Positions 9,010 through 17,619 of a DNA stretch of 64,000 nt are shown piece after piece. The position numbers were made by a program, and so were the translations under genes. The stretch lies in contig JAJDCR010000165.1 in NCBI GenBank assembly GCA_029260735.1, positions 33,527-97,526 of the forward strand. Direction: 5' to 3'. Below the pieces are notes generated by a model, which made no database searches, had not been told where the DNA came from, and worked only from the letters and a program-made list of their open reading frames with translations. Every line of letters starts with the position of its first letter. Within the stretch, counting starts at the first letter, position 1. This stretch comes from Planctomycetota bacterium. Its GTDB lineage: Bacteria > Planctomycetota > Uabimicrobiia > Uabimicrobiales > Uabimicrobiaceae.

Positions 9010-11517
9010 TTACTCCTCATCTCGAAGATACTTTTCTTCTATTAAAAGCAGATTTTCTCTATATTTAGAAGGAAGTTTTTCTTCTCTTTTTTGCTCTTGA
9101 ATGAGCTTTTTAAGTTCCTCTTGAAATTTCTGAGTAAGGTTGTCTTTAGAAAAAGTTAAAAACAAACGTAATCCTCCAGAAAGTTCTCGTAAATTCTTTT
9201 CTCTTAGATGTTTCTTGCTTTGAGATAGAAGATTTAAAAGAAAAATTTCTCGGAAAAAAGAATCTTCTTTCAGCTCAAGAGTAGGCTCTAAAAAAGGTTT
9301 CCAAACAGAGAGAAAAAGGGAAAATGCTATTTTTTCTTTCTCTGAAAGGTCTTTTTTTGAAATAAATACTAAACTTTTGATATTGTTAACACTAAGCTCT
9401 CGAAGTTTAACATAAATAGCTTTACGATCTTCTCCTACTAGAATAAGAGACTCTTTTTCAGCTTTAAAATTAATTAGACGAGCTTGGATTTTACGGCGCT
9501 CTTTTTCTAGAAAAAAACTAGAACTCTTACCTCTAAGTTTTTCTAGATTCAAGGTAAGTTGTTGCCAAAGTTCACGATCATTTTGAATGAAAGAAATCCA
9601 TTGGGACAAATCCTCAGTTAGATGAGGACTAGTTGTTTTTTCCAACTCAAGTCTTTCGATAGACTCGTCATATTTTCTTTGTTGCAATAGATAAGTGATT
9701 CTTTCCGAAAGAAAAAGAAACGATTGCAAACGCTCTTCTTGGAAAATGATTTTATCTAGCTCTTTTTCTTGTGTTGCTAATTTAGCTAAGCTTCTTGCAG
9801 TTTGATGACGCCTTGCCTCTTGGAAAAGACGACGTGCTTTAGTAAAGTTTTTGTCTGCAATCCAATTTCCGATTTTAACTAAATACCCGTCTAGTTCATC
9901 TTGACTACTCTTTTCTACTTGCTCTCGGAGTTTGACGCTTTGATCTTCTAGAGCGAGGAGTCCATATTTTTCGGAAAGTTTCGCTACCGATTCTAGAGCA
10001 GGAGCAAACTCTCCATGGCGAATTTTATTTTGAATTTGTCGTTCCACAACAATATACTCTTGCTCCAAATGAACTATATTTAATTGTTCTTGCAGTTTTT
10101 TGATATCGTTTTCAATATCTTCTTGGTAAGGGCTTTGAGAATATTTAATTTGAAAAGAACGATACTCTTTTAATCTTTTACCTATAGAACGACTATCTCT
10201 CCCATCAACAGGCTCGGAAATAAGTTTAGCATAGCGTTGATGCATTTTTTCTTCTGCCATTTCCTTAAGGCTTTTGGATTCTCTTGTATTTAAATCTTCA
10301 CCTTCTTCAGAGCCTCCACGAAAAAGGAAAAAAGCAACAATGATAAAAACAAAAATAAAAATATACTTTCCTGGTTCGGTAGATTTTTTCTGAGATTGAA
10401 GGATAGGCTTGTTATCAATTCTTCTTGTGCTACTCACCATACTAGGAATATCTATCCCAGCTTGTTTTAGTATATCAGGAGTTCTTAAAACTTGGCCTTG
10501 TTGTCCCTTTGTTTGTATTTCCTCTGGTTTCTGTTCGCTAACAAAATCAAGTCCGGCAGTATCATACCTTTTTTTACGAGAAACTTGAGTAATCGACTGA
10601 GTTAAACCCATTACCTGCATCTGTCCCGTGAGCTCTTTTTTATTTATTTTCTTTTTTTTCTTAAATTTTTTCCATTCAAGCAATTCTTCGACGCAATGGG
10701 CTGTTTTGCATTTGTAGCTTCTCCCTTTTTGAAAAAGAACGATCTGATATTTTTTTTCACACTTAGGACAAACCATCGCCTTGGTTTTTTGCCGTGATTT
10801 AATTGTATCAACTTGTTCGGGAGTTAAGTGTCCCAACTCGATCATAATTTCCCCGAGTTTTTTTCCTGAGTGATCCGTCACTGCGCTGAGTAAAGCATCA
10901 TTGACTTGGTCTTGAGTTGCCATACCTAAGAGGATCGCCACTTTACCAAAGAGAGTTTTTGTACTTTTGTAGAGTTTTTCTTGATTTTCTTTACTAGATT
11001 CTTCTTTTATTTCCTTAATTTCTGTAAAGCTCTCTATAGAAGAATCCTTTTTCTCTTTTACCTCTATTTTTTTTTCTTGGGTTCTGTGTTTTTCCTCTTT
11101 TTCTTTTTCTAGAGTTTTATCCTCATCAGTTTTATCCTCATCAGAGGAAATCTCTTCTTCTGGAAGAGCTAAAAGAAGAGGAGTATCCTCCAAGGCCAAT
11201 GATTCACTCAAAACAAGAGAATTATTATCTTCTATTGGTAAAAGAGAGCTATCTTCCAAGGATAATGATTCATTCACAGGAGAATTATTATCTTCTATTG
11301 GTAAAAGAGAGCTATCTTCAAGGTCTAAAGATCCATCTAAAATAGAAGAAGAGTCTGTCTCTGAACTCAATTTCCCTTTCTCAGAAGACTCTAAAAAAGT
11401 CAAAGGAAGTTCCGATTCTTCAACTTTAATAACAGAGTCATTAGACTCCTTTTGAAGGGTCTTTTCTTCCTTTCCTTTTGCCTTAGGTTGGTTTGGCAAT
11501 ATTTCTTCAGGTTCCAT
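9010..11517 (-). CDS. Membrane protein with acidic repeats, GspE-N-like module and zinc ribbon
   Basis: 835 residues. Residues about 30-140 are acidic and hold near-repeats of a 21-residue unit (LSLEDSSLLPIEDNN). Residues about 188-243 form the recurring GspE/MshE N-terminal-like module (LFGKVAILLGMATQDQVNDA, then LGEIMIELGHLTPEQV). A zinc ribbon follows directly, with Cys250, Cys253, Cys270 and Cys275. A lysine patch lies near 284-295. A single membrane segment (YIFIFVFIIVAFFLF) lies near 384-399, and the remaining 430 residues are helical/TPR-like. The soluble N-terminus therefore probably faces the cytoplasm and the helical part the periplasm. The module-plus-ribbon core is shared with the protein at 13518-14228. 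Confidence 0.7.
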   Translation of the reverse strand: MEPEEILPNQPKAKGKEEKTLQKESNDSVIKVEESELPLTFLESSEKGKLSSETDSSSILDGSLDLEDSSLLPIEDNNSPVNESLSLEDSSLLPIEDNNSLVLSESLALEDTPLLLALPEEEISSDEDKTDEDKTLEKEKEEKHRTQEKKIEVKEKKDSSIESFTEIKEIKEESSKENQEKLYKSTKTLFGKVAILLGMATQDQVNDALLSAVTDHSGKKLGEIMIELGHLTPEQVDTIKSRQKTKAMVCPKCEKKYQIVLFQKGRSYKCKTAHCVEELLEWKKFKKKKKINKKELTGQMQVMGLTQSITQVSRKKRYDTAGLDFVSEQKPEEIQTKGQQGQVLRTPDILKQAGIDIPSMVSSTRRIDNKPILQSQKKSTEPGKYIFIFVFIIVAFFLFRGGSEEGEDLNTRESKSLKEMAEEKMHQRYAKLISEPVDGRDSRSIGKRLKEYRSFQIKYSQSPYQEDIENDIKKLQEQLNIVHLEQEYIVVERQIQNKIRHGEFAPALESVAKLSEKYGLLALEDQSVKLREQVEKSSQDELDGYLVKIGNWIADKNFTKARRLFQEARRHQTARSLAKLATQEKELDKIIFQEERLQSFLFLSERITYLLQQRKYDESIERLELEKTTSPHLTEDLSQWISFIQNDRELWQQLTLNLEKLRGKSSSFFLEKERRKIQARLINFKAEKESLILVGEDRKAIYVKLRELSVNNIKSLVFISKKDLSEKEKIAFSLFLSVWKPFLEPTLELKEDSFFREIFLLNLLSQSKKHLREKNLRELSGGLRLFLTFSKDNLTQKFQEELKKLIQEQKREEKLPSKYRENLLLIEEKYLRDEE

Positions 11518-11588
11518 CTCTCTACCTTTTGCATGATGTTACTATTCGATTTTTCCAAGAACTTAAATGCTTACTAAAGCTTTCGGAC

Positions 11589-13178
11589 TTACATAAACTG
11601 GATGTTGTTTCCTGTAAATATAACAAAACTCTTTAAACGATTCTTTTCAGAAATTTCTAGTTTAATTAAGTTTCCAATTTGACAAGGTTCAACAAATATA
11701 TCTTCCAACGTTCCTCTCAAAGGAAAATAGTCTTCGCATTGACGAGGTACTGCAATTTCCACAGTGGCCCCAATAATATCCGTTTTCTTACTCGCCTGAA
11801 TGTCTTTTAGAAGACTCTCTGCTTCTTTCATCTTCTCTTGAACAATATGTAGTTTCTCTGTGAATTCTTGTCCAACATCTTTTTTCTTAGTGTCGCGGAC
11901 AATTTCTAAGCGCGTTCGTCGGGAATAGAGAAGTTGGTCAAAGTAAGCAAGTAAATCCCGCTCTTCTTCTTCAAATAAAGTATCATCTTTTGGATACCAA
12001 CCTAAAAAGACGATTATGGAAAAAATCAATAGGCGTAACTCTTGATCTTTATTCTTTTCCACTTCGAGTACTTTATTTAAATTAGGAGAAGCTAAGGTTT
12101 TTCTTTTTACCAACGTAACCAAGTGAGCAACTTCTTCTGGAGTTTGAAAAGCAACGGTTTTAGATATCTGTTTGTGGATAGCCCTCATATCTCGAATGAC
12201 AACTTGAATGAGTTTCCCCACTTTTTTGGGATCTTGAGAATTGGTGTTTCTCAAAACTAGACGAAAACAACGATACTCCATCGCATATTTACGTTTTTGA
12301 GGTTTTAAACTACTTAGGAAATCTTCCAATAAAAGGTCTAAGACATCCTGCCCCAACTCCTCTATACTTTTTGTAAAGGATTGTTTTTCCAAAAAAGAAA
12401 GAGAGGTTTTATCTAAAAAATCTTTTATGTTAGTCCAAGAAAATTGTTCCTTTTCGCAGCAGTGTTTCAGAAACAATTTTTCCAATAGTAAGGAGATTTC
12501 TTGAGAGAATTTCAAATTGGGATAGTCTATATCAAATTTAAATTTTCTTTTGCTTTTATTTTCAAGACAGTGTCCATAATCAAGATAAGAAAAAAATTTA
12601 CTTTGGCAAATGGTTTTAACGGAAGCTTCTCCCTCTAAGGAAAGGCATATTTCTTTTAGAGTTTTGGCTAAAAGAGAATAACGTTTTGTTTCCAAGTAAT
12701 TGTGAATTCGCAACTCTTCATCGTCTTTTAGAAAAGGAGATAAAACATCGCTAACTCTATCAACTGCTTGAGAAAAATCTTGATACGTCCCCTCAACATT
12801 AGGCCAAATGAAATCTAATTCCTTGACAAGATTAAATCCAAGAGTCACTTTATTCTCTGTTTTAGATTTTTTCTTTTTTGATTGAGAAAGGAGTGACTTT
12901 TTTTCTTTCAAATTCCCCATCTCTTGAGATGAGAAATGAAATTTTTTAATTTTCTCTGAAGAAGAATTTTTCTGGATCTTAAACTGGTCTATTTCTGCAG
13001 TTTTTTTTTGCTCCAAAAGAATAGCTTCCGTGAGGGTTTGAACCCCTCTTCTTTTAGTGTACTCTCGGAGAGTTTGTTTTTTAGTGCGAGGTTTACTATA
13101 AATGTATATATATAGCAAGTACAAACATATAGTGAGGAGCAAAAAAAGATAGACAAGAAAAAGAAGTTGTGTGAACAA
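11589..13178 (-). CDS. Membrane-anchored protein of unknown function
   Basis: 529 residues starting at a TTG preceded by AAGG; no ATG is available before the membrane segment. The N-terminus is one hydrophobic helix (LLFLVYLFLLLTICLYLLYI) followed by a basic, presumably cytoplasmic, stretch. The long helical body has no motif that I recognise. A short C-terminal part (ATVEIAVPRQCEDYFPLRG, then LIKLEISEKNRLKSFV) is rich in strands. It is the first gene of the minus-strand run to 5809. Its upstream region holds a 10-bp tandem repeat. Confidence 0.6.
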   Translation of the reverse strand: MFTQLLFLVYLFLLLTICLYLLYIYIYSKPRTKKQTLREYTKRRGVQTLTEAILLEQKKTAEIDQFKIQKNSSSEKIKKFHFSSQEMGNLKEKKSLLSQSKKKKSKTENKVTLGFNLVKELDFIWPNVEGTYQDFSQAVDRVSDVLSPFLKDDEELRIHNYLETKRYSLLAKTLKEICLSLEGEASVKTICQSKFFSYLDYGHCLENKSKRKFKFDIDYPNLKFSQEISLLLEKLFLKHCCEKEQFSWTNIKDFLDKTSLSFLEKQSFTKSIEELGQDVLDLLLEDFLSSLKPQKRKYAMEYRCFRLVLRNTNSQDPKKVGKLIQVVIRDMRAIHKQISKTVAFQTPEEVAHLVTLVKRKTLASPNLNKVLEVEKNKDQELRLLIFSIIVFLGWYPKDDTLFEEEERDLLAYFDQLLYSRRTRLEIVRDTKKKDVGQEFTEKLHIVQEKMKEAESLLKDIQASKKTDIIGATVEIAVPRQCEDYFPLRGTLEDIFVEPCQIGNLIKLEISEKNRLKSFVIFTGNNIQFM

Positions 13179-13185
13179 ACTAAAC

Positions 13186-13248
13186 GCCTTAACTAAGGCC
13201 TTAAATCGCCTTAAATCGTCTTAAATCATCTTAAATCATCTTAAATCT
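13186..13248. repeat. 10-bp tandem repeat upstream of a membrane-protein gene
   Basis: Five consecutive 10-mers of the form (C/T)CTTAAATC(G/A/T) occupy 13199-13248, and a palindrome GCCTTAACTAAGGC (13186-13199) is adjacent. They lie 8-70 nt upstream of the TTG start at 13178, so they are in its promoter/5' region. Confidence 0.8.
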
Positions 13249-13517
13249 ATAGATAAATCTAATTTTTACATGTAAAGCAAAGAAAAGTTGGCAGCACTTA
13301 GTTCTTGAACCAAGTGAATTTGCCTCTACACGTTATATTATACTTCAGAGAAATGCAAATAACAAGTTCTATTCGAGCAAACTAATGAGCTACCCTACAA
13401 AAAATTAGACTTGAATTTTTTTCTTTATCTACGTATATTAAATTCAAAGGCTAAAGTACATATTGATTAGTCTAATAGTTTTCGTTTTCCAGGAAATTAC
13501 TTCCTAGGAGATTATGA
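13249..13517. other. AT-rich divergent intergenic region
   Basis: Together with the tandem repeat this is a 339-nt gap between divergent genes. No ORF or RNA gene is visible. It presumably holds the promoters for both directions. The sequence just before 13518 carries AGGAG. Confidence 0.4.
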
Positions 13518-14228
13518 ATGAATGATGTTAAAAATAAACTACTTGGTATGATGGCTGTTGAGAAACGTTTTATTACCGAAAAACAACTTATTGAGTGCCT
13601 AAACACAATCGAGTTTTTTGAGCGAGATAAAACTTTAGATCAAGTTTTTCTGGAAAAAGGTTACTTAACTCAAACCCAAGTAGATCGACTTAATGGCATG
13701 CTCGACGACGAGATGGGCGGCCCAGATGAAAATGTTCAAAAGGCTAAAAGGAAAATGTTTGGTGAGCTAGCCCTAGAACAAAACATGATCAATGACGAAC
13801 AAATGATGGACGCTCTTGACATACAAGAACAATTCCTAGAGCGAGGAATTAGGGTGCAAATGGGACAGGTTTTGGTAAAAAACCAGTCTTTGACTGCTGC
13901 TCAGCTAAAAAGAGTATTGGATGCACAATCCCGCAAGGTATTAGATTGTCCACGATGTAAAGACTCTAAAACTATTCACAATTACAACCCCGGCCAAATT
14001 TACCAATGCGAAAACTTGATCGATGGAAGTTTTTGTGGATTTGACCTCACCGAGATGAAAAAGAAAAAGAAGAAAAAATCGACTACAAAAAAACAAATCC
14101 AGAAAATAGATCCATTAGATGAACTAGATGATCTAGACGAAGTAGACAATCTACTTGATCCTGAAGATGATGGTGGAGATGGAGATGGGTTTGGTGGAAT
14201 TGATGATTTAGTCGAGATCAAGCTCTAG
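13518..14228 (+). CDS. Tandem GspE-N-like module protein with zinc ribbon and acidic tail
   Basis: 236 residues, ATG preceded by TAGGAG. Residues about 7-62 and 79-138 are two copies of the recurring module (for example MFGELALEQNMINDEQMMDA and IRVQMGQVLVKNQSLTAAQL). Residues 144-174 form a zinc ribbon with Cys144, Cys147, Cys164 and Cys173. A run of lysines (about 181-187) and then a strongly Asp/Glu-rich tail complete the protein. No membrane segment or enzyme motif is present. In secretion ATPases the comparable domain binds partners or nucleotides, so an adaptor role is inferred. The closest relative in the window is the protein encoded at 9010-11517. Confidence 0.7.
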   Translation: MNDVKNKLLGMMAVEKRFITEKQLIECLNTIEFFERDKTLDQVFLEKGYLTQTQVDRLNGMLDDEMGGPDENVQKAKRKMFGELALEQNMINDEQMMDALDIQEQFLERGIRVQMGQVLVKNQSLTAAQLKRVLDAQSRKVLDCPRCKDSKTIHNYNPGQIYQCENLIDGSFCGFDLTEMKKKKKKKSTTKKQIQKIDPLDELDDLDEVDNLLDPEDDGGDGDGFGGIDDLVEIKL

Positions 14229-14321
14229 ATTTATTAAATAGTCCCACTAATGTGTTCTCTAGAATTTAACTAAAGAAAGTCTCTTATCAAAGTTTCTAAT
14301 TTTTTATAAGGCAGGGAAGCT

Positions 14322-15317
14322 ATGTTGAAAAACCTTTTTTTCTTTTTGGCTATACTATCTTGTTTCGTTACAGGATGTCAAGTGGAATGTTGTAAGATAG
14401 ATGAAGCCGTTGCGATGGAAGCATGGCCCGTAGTTGATGGAGACACCAACGTAAGTCGAGAGACTCAAGGACTAAAAGAATTTGAGGTGGCTATCGATAC
14501 CACCGAAACAGAAGAAGTCATTGATCTAAATGGAGGCCTTCAAGAAGTTGATTTGGTAGTGGAAGATACCTATATTCCCATCGCACTAGCAAGTGCTTCT
14601 CTGGAAGTCGAAGTTCCAGACCGAGTTTACAAAGAAAATACAATTACCTACACCATGACAGTAAACAATTTAGGCAATGATCCGATCAGTGAATTGGTTG
14701 TTAAGAACCGCATTGATCGAAGAAACACCTTTTATGTCAGTTCTTCACCTGAAGGAAGCTTTCGAGAAGAGCATGGCGTCGTTACCTGGGTTGTAACAGA
14801 TTTACCTCCTTTGGAAAGCAAAATTTTTCAAGTAGAAGTTCTTGCAAAAGGTGATGGCGAAATTGTTAGCCAATCTCTAATCAAATCTAACGAAGTTATT
14901 CTCGATAAAAAAGAATCAAAAACTGAAATCCACAGCTCCATAGGTTTACAGATTGATCATAGTGATACCGATGATCCTGTCGAAGTAAACTCCACGACCA
15001 GCTATGTCATCAAAGTGAGCAATCAAGGTATTAAAGACGCTCACAACCTCCGTATCACCAACACCATTCCTTCTCAAACAACCTTTGTTTCAGCTGAAGT
15101 AGAAGGAACAGGAGAAATAGTTGAGTATAGTATGGATGGTCAAAACATTAGCTTTACTCCCATTCCAATAGTTGAGTTGGGTCAAACAGTAACTTACCGA
15201 ATTACCGTTCAAGTCGTAGAAGAAGGCGACCTTCTCAATTCTTTCACTATCGACACCGATGATTTTGGTAAAACTCTAACTAGCCAAGAACCGACAAAGG
15301 CCGTTTTGGGTGAGTAA
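14322..15317 (+). CDS. Lipoprotein with DUF11-type repeats
   Basis: 331 residues with a lipoprotein signal (MLKNLFFFLAILSCFVTGC; Cys at 19). Two repeats of the DUF11 'conserved repeat' type follow: VYKENTITYTMTVNNLGNDP with VVKNRIDRRNTFYVSS, then TTSYVIKVSNQGIKDAHNL with RITNTIPSQTTFVS. Such repeats are beta-sandwich domains of surface or envelope proteins. The role is probably structural in the outer envelope. GGCAGGGAAG precedes the start, and a terminator follows the stop after about 50 nt. Confidence 0.8.
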   Translation: MLKNLFFFLAILSCFVTGCQVECCKIDEAVAMEAWPVVDGDTNVSRETQGLKEFEVAIDTTETEEVIDLNGGLQEVDLVVEDTYIPIALASASLEVEVPDRVYKENTITYTMTVNNLGNDPISELVVKNRIDRRNTFYVSSSPEGSFREEHGVVTWVVTDLPPLESKIFQVEVLAKGDGEIVSQSLIKSNEVILDKKESKTEIHSSIGLQIDHSDTDDPVEVNSTTSYVIKVSNQGIKDAHNLRITNTIPSQTTFVSAEVEGTGEIVEYSMDGQNISFTPIPIVELGQTVTYRITVQVVEEGDLLNSFTIDTDDFGKTLTSQEPTKAVLGE

Positions 15318-15363
15318 AAAGATTCTTGCAAATGCAAACCCAAACTTTGTCTTCTAGGGAAAT

Positions 15364-15408
15364 AAAAAACCCGTACTAGATTTTGATCTAGTACGGGTTT
15401 TTTATTTT
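15364..15408 (+). terminator. Intrinsic terminator
   Basis: A 13-bp perfect stem (ACCCGTACTAGAT with ATCTAGTACGGGT, loop TTTG) flanked by an A-run and a T-run, just after the DUF11 lipoprotein gene. Confidence 0.93.
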
Positions 15409-15423
15409 TTGACCACTGATTTG

Positions 15424-15690
15424 ACCGCAGATTAAACGGATTGGTTGGATTACGCGAATTTTTGTTTGAGATTTTTGAATTGGTTGGGTGCGCTTCGCTT
15501 TTGATTGGTTTGTTGATTGTCTGAACCGCAGATTAAGCAGATTGGTCGGATTACGCGGATTTTTGTTTGAGATTTTTGAATTGGTTGAGTGCGCTTCGCT
15601 TTTGATTGGTTTGTTGATTGTCTGAACCGCAGATTAAGCAGATTGGTCGGATTACGCGGATTTTTGTTTGAGATTTTTGAGTTGGTTGGG
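15424..15690. repeat. 101-bp direct repeats, left flank of the inverted-repeat element
   Basis: Near-identical units begin at about 15424, 15525 and 15626 (each opening ACCGCAGATTAA and containing GGATTACGCG). The third is cut off where the terminal inverted repeat at 15691 begins. Inverted copies flank the other side of the element. Confidence 0.85.
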
Positions 15691-16136
15691 TGGTGATAGA
15701 TATCATTATGTCAGGTTAGTGAATGCGTTGGAAACCCCGATTTCATCGGGGCCTAACATATTACATCCCTATCGGGATACCAATTGTGCATTAAGATAGG
15801 TCAGTTTTACTCTAAGCGAATACCATTTGCGTCAAATTCTAGTGGTATTAATAGTATGCAAAAATGTTTTTATTATGCGCTGATATGGTTACGCCAGATT
15901 TCCTCTGAGATATATATCATTTACGTAGGTTTGATAAATTACCTACCCACATATAAACAAACCTAAATCTACCGCGATTATAACACTAATGCCTAACGTA
16001 AAGACTATTTGCTTAGAATAAAATTAATCTATCTTAATGCACAATTGGTATCCCGATAGGGATGTAATATGTTAGGCCCGATGAAATCGGGGTTTCCAAC
16101 GCATTCACTAACCTGACATAATGATATCTATTACCA
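15691..16136. mobile_element. MITE-like element with about 108-bp terminal inverted repeats
   Basis: Positions 15691-15799 and 16029-16136 are almost perfect inverted complements; the differences I see are one substitution near the outer end and one inserted G. They enclose a 229-bp AT-rich core with no convincing gene: the 60-codon frame at 15784 starts within the left repeat and has no ribosome site. No transposase is present. Non-autonomous element is the best description. It lies between the DUF11 lipoprotein gene and dtd. Confidence 0.7.
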
Positions 16137-16320
16137 CACAACTAATTCAAAACCCCAAACAAAAATCCGCGTAATCCGACCAATCTGCTTAATCTGCTTA
16201 ATCTGCGGTTCAGACAATAAACAAACCATCAAAAGCGAAGCGCACCCAACCAATTCGCAAACTCCAAACAAAAATCAGCGTAATCCGACCAATCCGTTTA
16301 ATCTGCGGTTCAGACAGTTT
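16137..16320. repeat. Inverted copies of the 101-bp repeat, right flank
   Basis: Two copies, in the opposite orientation to those at 15424-15690, contain CGCGTAATCCGACC and AATCTGCGGTTCAGAC. They end about 30 nt before the dtd start codon, so the repeat forms most of the dtd upstream region. Confidence 0.8.
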
Positions 16321-16352
16321 TTTTATCCGCGATCAGAAAGTAGTAAAATTTT

Positions 16353-16799
16353 ATGAAACTAGTTATTCAAAGAGTGCGAGAAGCCTCTGTTCTTGTCGAC
16401 GAGAAAGTAGTAGGAGAAATTGGCACAGGAATTTTAATTTTACTAGGTGTGATGAAGGGAGATAAGGTAGAAAACGTAGATTATTTAGCCAATAAAGCGG
16501 CAGAGTTTCGGATGTTCCACGATGAAAATAAACGCATGAACAAATCTGTTTTGGACATAAAAGGAGAGATTTTAGTCGTAAGTCAATTTACTTTGGCAGC
16601 AGACGGAAAAAAAGGAAGAAGGCCCAGTTTTGATCAAGCAGCTCATCCTTCTGAAGCAATACCATTATACGAGGATTTTGTAAAAAAGCTAAAATCTAAG
16701 GGCATAAAAGTAGATACGGGGATATTTGGGGCAGAAATGATCGTTAATATTGTGAACGATGGTCCTGTTACTTTTGTATTAGAACATCCTCACATTTAA
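16353..16799 (+). CDS. dtd: D-aminoacyl-tRNA deacylase
   Basis: 148 residues, normal for the family. DTD hydrolyses D-aminoacyl-tRNA (and glycyl-tRNA-Ala) in the cytoplasm and so protects translation. The N-terminus MKLVIQRVREASVLVD is characteristic. The two active-site motifs are present: SQFTLAADGKKGRRPSF near 79-95 (the SQFTL motif) and NDGPVTF near 136-142 (the GP-containing cross-subunit motif). No clear Shine-Dalgarno sequence precedes the ATG, and the upstream sequence is repeat DNA. A stem-loop follows the stop. Confidence 0.96.
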   Translation: MKLVIQRVREASVLVDEKVVGEIGTGILILLGVMKGDKVENVDYLANKAAEFRMFHDENKRMNKSVLDIKGEILVVSQFTLAADGKKGRRPSFDQAAHPSEAIPLYEDFVKKLKSKGIKVDTGIFGAEMIVNIVNDGPVTFVLEHPHI

Positions 16800-16831
16800 T
16801 CTAGAATGAAATAAAAAATTAGAAAAAGGTT

Positions 16832-16871
16832 TAAGCCATAAAGAAGAAAGCATCTTTCTCTTTATGGCTTT
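16832..16871. terminator. Stem-loop between convergent genes
   Basis: AAGCCATAAAGA plus GAAAG pairs with CTTTC plus TCTTTATGGCTT. It follows dtd and runs into the stop codon of the minus-strand gene ending at 16870, so it may serve both directions. Confidence 0.7.
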
Positions 16872-17619
16872 AGCCTTTTAAAAATTCTTCTATCTCATCA
16901 AAAGGTTTTTGAGGAGAAGAGTAGATATTGCTCGTAGGTTGAGATAATCTCTCTAAACATTTTCGAATACGTGTGTATTCTTCTGCCAAAAAGTCAACCT
17001 TCTCGTTCAAACTTTGACCCTTATCATAGACCCGCTTGTCTTTGACTTGATCTTTGAAAGAATCAATGTAAGTTAAGGTCGCACTATCTGTATGTGCAGA
17101 GTATTCCTCAAAATTTCCCTCTAGATTTAGAGGCAAACGATCTATATCTGAAGAACTTCTTTCGTCAGAGTTTACTTGACGTAGCTGGTGCTCCAGTTTT
17201 AATTTTAAACGTTGTTCATGAAGAAAAGATTTCTCAAGTCTTTTATTCTCTTGTTCAAGTTTATCAATAGTCTCAAGTAAAGATTTTTCTCTTACTTCTG
17301 CTTCGCGAACTTTATCGTAAGCTTTTTCAATCAGTTTTTCTACTTCCGCTTTTTTTAGCTTCAGTTGATCTATAGCAGCGAGTAACCTTGCTGCATTCTG
17401 ATCGCATTTTTTCTCACGAATAATAAGTTCACTGTCATCGCCCCCTAACATTCCGTAGAGGCGAGAGACTTTGTCCTGAAGATGAGACTTGATTTCCTCA
17501 AGTTTTTCAACTTTCTTCAAACAATCTTGATTTACTTCTCTTCCTTTAGTTGGTTTGAAAGAAGAAGTCATGGATTGTCCCTCATGATAACGTTCAATTA
17601 TTTTCTTAAAATTAGCCAT
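16870..17619 (-). CDS. Coiled-coil protein of unknown function
   Basis: 249 residues, ATG preceded by GGAGAG. Residues about 30-155 are almost wholly heptad repeat (LEEIKSHLQDKVSRLYGMLG and VREAEVREKSLLETIDKLEQ). The C-terminal third is polar with no known domain. There is no signal peptide. A structural or partner-binding role is all that can be inferred. It stands alone between convergent dtd and a long gap. Confidence 0.65.
   Translation of the reverse strand: MANFKKIIERYHEGQSMTSSFKPTKGREVNQDCLKKVEKLEEIKSHLQDKVSRLYGMLGGDDSELIIREKKCDQNAARLLAAIDQLKLKKAEVEKLIEKAYDKVREAEVREKSLLETIDKLEQENKRLEKSFLHEQRLKLKLEHQLRQVNSDERSSSDIDRLPLNLEGNFEEYSAHTDSATLTYIDSFKDQVKDKRVYDKGQSLNEKVDFLAEEYTRIRKCLERLSQPTSNIYSSPQKPFDEIEEFLKG

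Noticed and set aside
13199..13248. CRISPR or iteron-type plasmid origin
   Set aside because: The units are only 10 bp with no spacer, and no replication gene is near.
15784..15966. 60-codon frame inside the inverted-repeat element
   Set aside because: It begins within a terminal repeat, has no ribosome site and resembles no protein.
15424..16320. CRISPR array
   Set aside because: The repeats are about 101 bp, contiguous, partly inverted and not separated by unique spacers; no cas genes are present.
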